A DNA stretch of 5,477 bases from Holophagaceae bacterium. GTDB taxonomy: Bacteria > Acidobacteriota > Holophagae > Holophagales > Holophagaceae. How positions within the stretch are numbered: the first letter of the stretch is position 1; every line of letters starts with the position of its first letter. Shown one piece after another: positions 3,889-5,477 of the stretch. Location of the stretch: contig JANXYT010000230.1 in assembly GCA_025355915.1 (NCBI GenBank), positions 1 to 5,477 of the forward strand. The letters run 5' to 3'. Under the pieces are notes generated by a model. The model did not search any database. It saw nothing but the letters and a program-made list of their open reading frames with translations, and was not told where the DNA came from. The position numbers were made by a program, and so were the translations under genes.

Positions 3889-5418
3889 TTACGCGCTGGC
3901 GGAGTTAGAGCCTGCGGTCTGGACATCCATCACCACGGCATGCCGCGGGGTGTCGGCACGCTCGATCCAGCTGACGCGGGCGCCCAGCAGGCGGGCGAGC
4001 TGCAGAAGGCCTTCGCGGGCCTCCTGGTGCAGGGAGGCGGACAGATCGGGGTGCAAGGTCAGGCGCACATCGGCGCCACGCAGGCGCTCGCCCAGGCGGA
4101 CCAGCTCGCGGTAGGCCTTGAGCAGGGAGGTCTCGGGGCTTTGCAGGCGGCCGACGCCGTTGCAGGCGGGACAGGGCTGCGTGATCAGCCGTTCGAGGGA
4201 GGGCCCCGTGCGCTTGCGGGTGAGCTCCACCAGGCCGAATTCGGAGATGCCGCCGGCGCGGGCGTGGTTGCGGTCCCGCTTGAGTTCCTCCTGGAATCGC
4301 GTCAACACTTCGTCGCGGTGGGCCGCATCCACCATGTCGATGAAGTCGATGACCACGATGCCGCCCAGGTTGCGCAGCCGCAGCTGCCGCACGATCTCGG
4401 GAATGGCCTCGAGGTTGGTGAGGTAGACAGTCTCTTCCAGATCCTTCTTGCCGACGAACTTGCCGGTGTTCACGTCCACGCTGACCAGGGCCTCGGTCTG
4501 GTTCAGCACGATGGACCCACCGTGCTTGAGGAAGACCTTGGGCTGGCGGGCGGAATCAATCTCGGCTTCGATGCCGAAGGCGTCGAAGATGGGCAAGTCC
4601 GAGGTGAAGCGCTTCACGCGGTTTGACCATTCGGGGTGGAGGTTCTCGACGAAGGAGACCACATCCCGGTAGGCGCCGTCGTCATCCACCCAGAAGCTCG
4701 AGACCTCTTCCCGGAAGATGTCGCGCATCACCTTCTGGAGCAGGCGGAGATCCTGCCAGACGAGCCCGGGTGCGGGCACGGTCTCGGCCTTGGCCTGGAT
4801 GCCCTGCCACAGCTGCCGCAGGAAGATCACGTCGCCGACCAGATCCTCATCCTTCTCGCCGATGGCGGCGGTGCGGACAATGAAACCCTCGCCGGGCTGG
4901 GCGTGGCTGCGGATCAACTCGCGCAGGCGATCCCGTTCGGCCGGATCGGTGATCTTGCGGGAGATGCCGATGTGGTCGATGCCGGGCATGAAGACCAGAA
5001 ACCGGCCGGGGAAACTGAGGTGCCGGGACAACCGGGGGCCCTTGGAACCGATGGGATCCTTCACCACCTGGACCAGGGTCTCCTCACCCTCTTTCAAGGG
5101 GGGCAGCGGAGGGGGCGGAGGCGGCAGCTCCTCGGCGGTGGCGTCTTCCCCCTCGTCCTCGGCGGCTAGGTCGGCCCCGAGGCGCTGGGCCACGGGATCA
5201 TCCAGGTAGAGGAAGCCATCCTTCATGCCGCCGATGTTGACAAAGGCGCTTTGCATGCCGGGAAGCAGCTTGGCTACTCGGCCCTTGTACACATCCCCCA
5301 CCTGGCTTCGATTCATCGTCCGTTCGAGAAACAGCTCACAGAGCTGGCCGTTCTCAAGCAGGGCGATGCGCGTCTCCAGGGGGGTCGAATTGACCACCAG
5401 GGACTTGCGGACTTCCAT
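3889..5418 (-). CDS. rng: Ribonuclease G (RNase E/G family)
   Basis: RNase G is a cytoplasmic 5'-sensing, single-strand-specific endoribonuclease that matures 16S rRNA 5' ends and degrades mRNA. The 509 residues are close to E. coli RNase G (489), without the long C-terminal scaffold of RNase E. Residues 1-34 form the first strand region (VVNSTPLETRIALL), and 38-135 an S1 domain (GDVYKGRVAKLLPGMQSAFV ... LVQVVKDPIGSKGPRL). The catalytic DNase I-like domain holds the two Mg-binding Asp: D315 (SVDVNTG) and D358 (VIDFIDM), with the same 43-residue spacing as D303/D346 of E. coli RNase E. The Zn-link CPAC has C416/C419, again at the expected distance. The S1 domain carries an acidic and polyproline insertion (about 80-112). 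ATG 5416-5418 is preceded by AAAGG at 8 bases. It is transcribed alone in this window, convergent with the HAD gene. The protein is complete, with all key residues present. Confidence 0.95.
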   Translation of the reverse strand: MEVRKSLVVNSTPLETRIALLENGQLCELFLERTMNRSQVGDVYKGRVAKLLPGMQSAFVNIGGMKDGFLYLDDPVAQRLGADLAAEDEGEDATAEELPPPPPPLPPLKEGEETLVQVVKDPIGSKGPRLSRHLSFPGRFLVFMPGIDHIGISRKITDPAERDRLRELIRSHAQPGEGFIVRTAAIGEKDEDLVGDVIFLRQLWQGIQAKAETVPAPGLVWQDLRLLQKVMRDIFREEVSSFWVDDDGAYRDVVSFVENLHPEWSNRVKRFTSDLPIFDAFGIEAEIDSARQPKVFLKHGGSIVLNQTEALVSVDVNTGKFVGKKDLEETVYLTNLEAIPEIVRQLRLRNLGGIVVIDFIDMVDAAHRDEVLTRFQEELKRDRNHARAGGISEFGLVELTRKRTGPSLERLITQPCPACNGVGRLQSPETSLLKAYRELVRLGERLRGADVRLTLHPDLSASLHQEAREGLLQLARLLGARVSWIERADTPRHAVVMDVQTAGSNSASA

Positions 5419-5427
5419 GGAACCAAC

Positions 5428-5454
5428 CTTTCAGAACTTTCAAAGCTTTCAGAA
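5428..5454 (-). repeat. Three tandem nonamers in the rng leader
   Basis: On the rng strand the leader reads TTCTGAAAG, CTTTGAAAG, TTCTGAAAG without gaps. Units 1 and 3 are identical and the middle one differs at two positions. The last unit runs into the AAAGG ribosome site, nine bases before the ATG. It is AT-rich relative to the gene. A binding or cleavage site for RNase G autoregulation is conceivable, but nothing in the sequence proves it. Confidence 0.5.
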
Positions 5455-5477
5455 TCTTGCAGGGGGGCACCTTGCCC

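Noticed and set aside
3940..4626. 228-codon open frame on the + strand opposite rng, with further + frames through 5209
   Set aside because: These are antisense shadows of a high-GC gene; rng has every catalytic residue in place, and the shadow translations are low-complexity and have no recognisable motif.
5465..5477. GGGC / GCCC hairpin at the right edge
   Set aside because: It has only four base pairs and is cut by the window end, so a terminator or attenuator cannot be judged.

Overview
The window is GC-rich (many stretches above 60%) and gene-dense. Its gene set is that of a Gram-negative bacterium: a Wza/SLBB-type polysaccharide export protein, a probable lipoprotein and RNase G. No single gene fixes the taxon. 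The style of the SLBB protein and the mix of housekeeping genes would fit Acidobacteriota (for example Holophagae/Geothrix-like) or a deltaproteobacterial lineage; this is a guess from the look of the proteins, not a demonstrated assignment.

Layout, left to right. (1) 1-1185 (+): 3' part of an SLBB-repeat exopolysaccharide export protein, cut by the window edge and closed by an intrinsic terminator (1207-1235). (2) 1239-1595 (+): QueD-type 6-carboxytetrahydropterin synthase, starting four bases after that hairpin and closed by a second terminator-like hairpin (1601-1635). (3) 1689-2314 (+): a compact toxin-antitoxin module, toxin first. A 26-bp near-perfect palindrome overlaps a plausible promoter and ends four bases before the toxin start; an HTH antitoxin follows 10 bases after the toxin. 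GC is visibly lower here than in the neighbours. (4) 2328-2477 (+): a short orphan C-terminal piece of a PIN-domain (VapC-type) toxin. (5) 2501-3788 (+): an LEA14-like (WHy-domain) probable lipoprotein and a HAD-family hydrolase. They are joined by a 22-codon mini-ORF that overlaps both by ATGA, and a 42-bp array of degenerate heptanucleotide repeats lies inside it. (6) 3789-3888: a 100-bp gap between convergent genes, holding a hairpin whose arm looks like the 5' half of a tRNA-Arg(UCU). (7) 3889-5418 (-): complete RNase G (rng), with three tandem nonamers in its leader.

The genes do not form one pathway. Export of surface polysaccharide, queuosine precursor synthesis, a stress or addiction module, an envelope lipoprotein with a hydrolase, and RNA processing sit side by side as separate transcription units. 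The most unusual part is the junction at 3029-3111 (ATGA relay plus heptad repeats). The PIN fragment next to an intact TA pair suggests a small hotspot of toxin-antitoxin turnover. I see no CRISPR array, insertion sequence, rRNA, intact tRNA or replication origin, and no multi-gene defence system.
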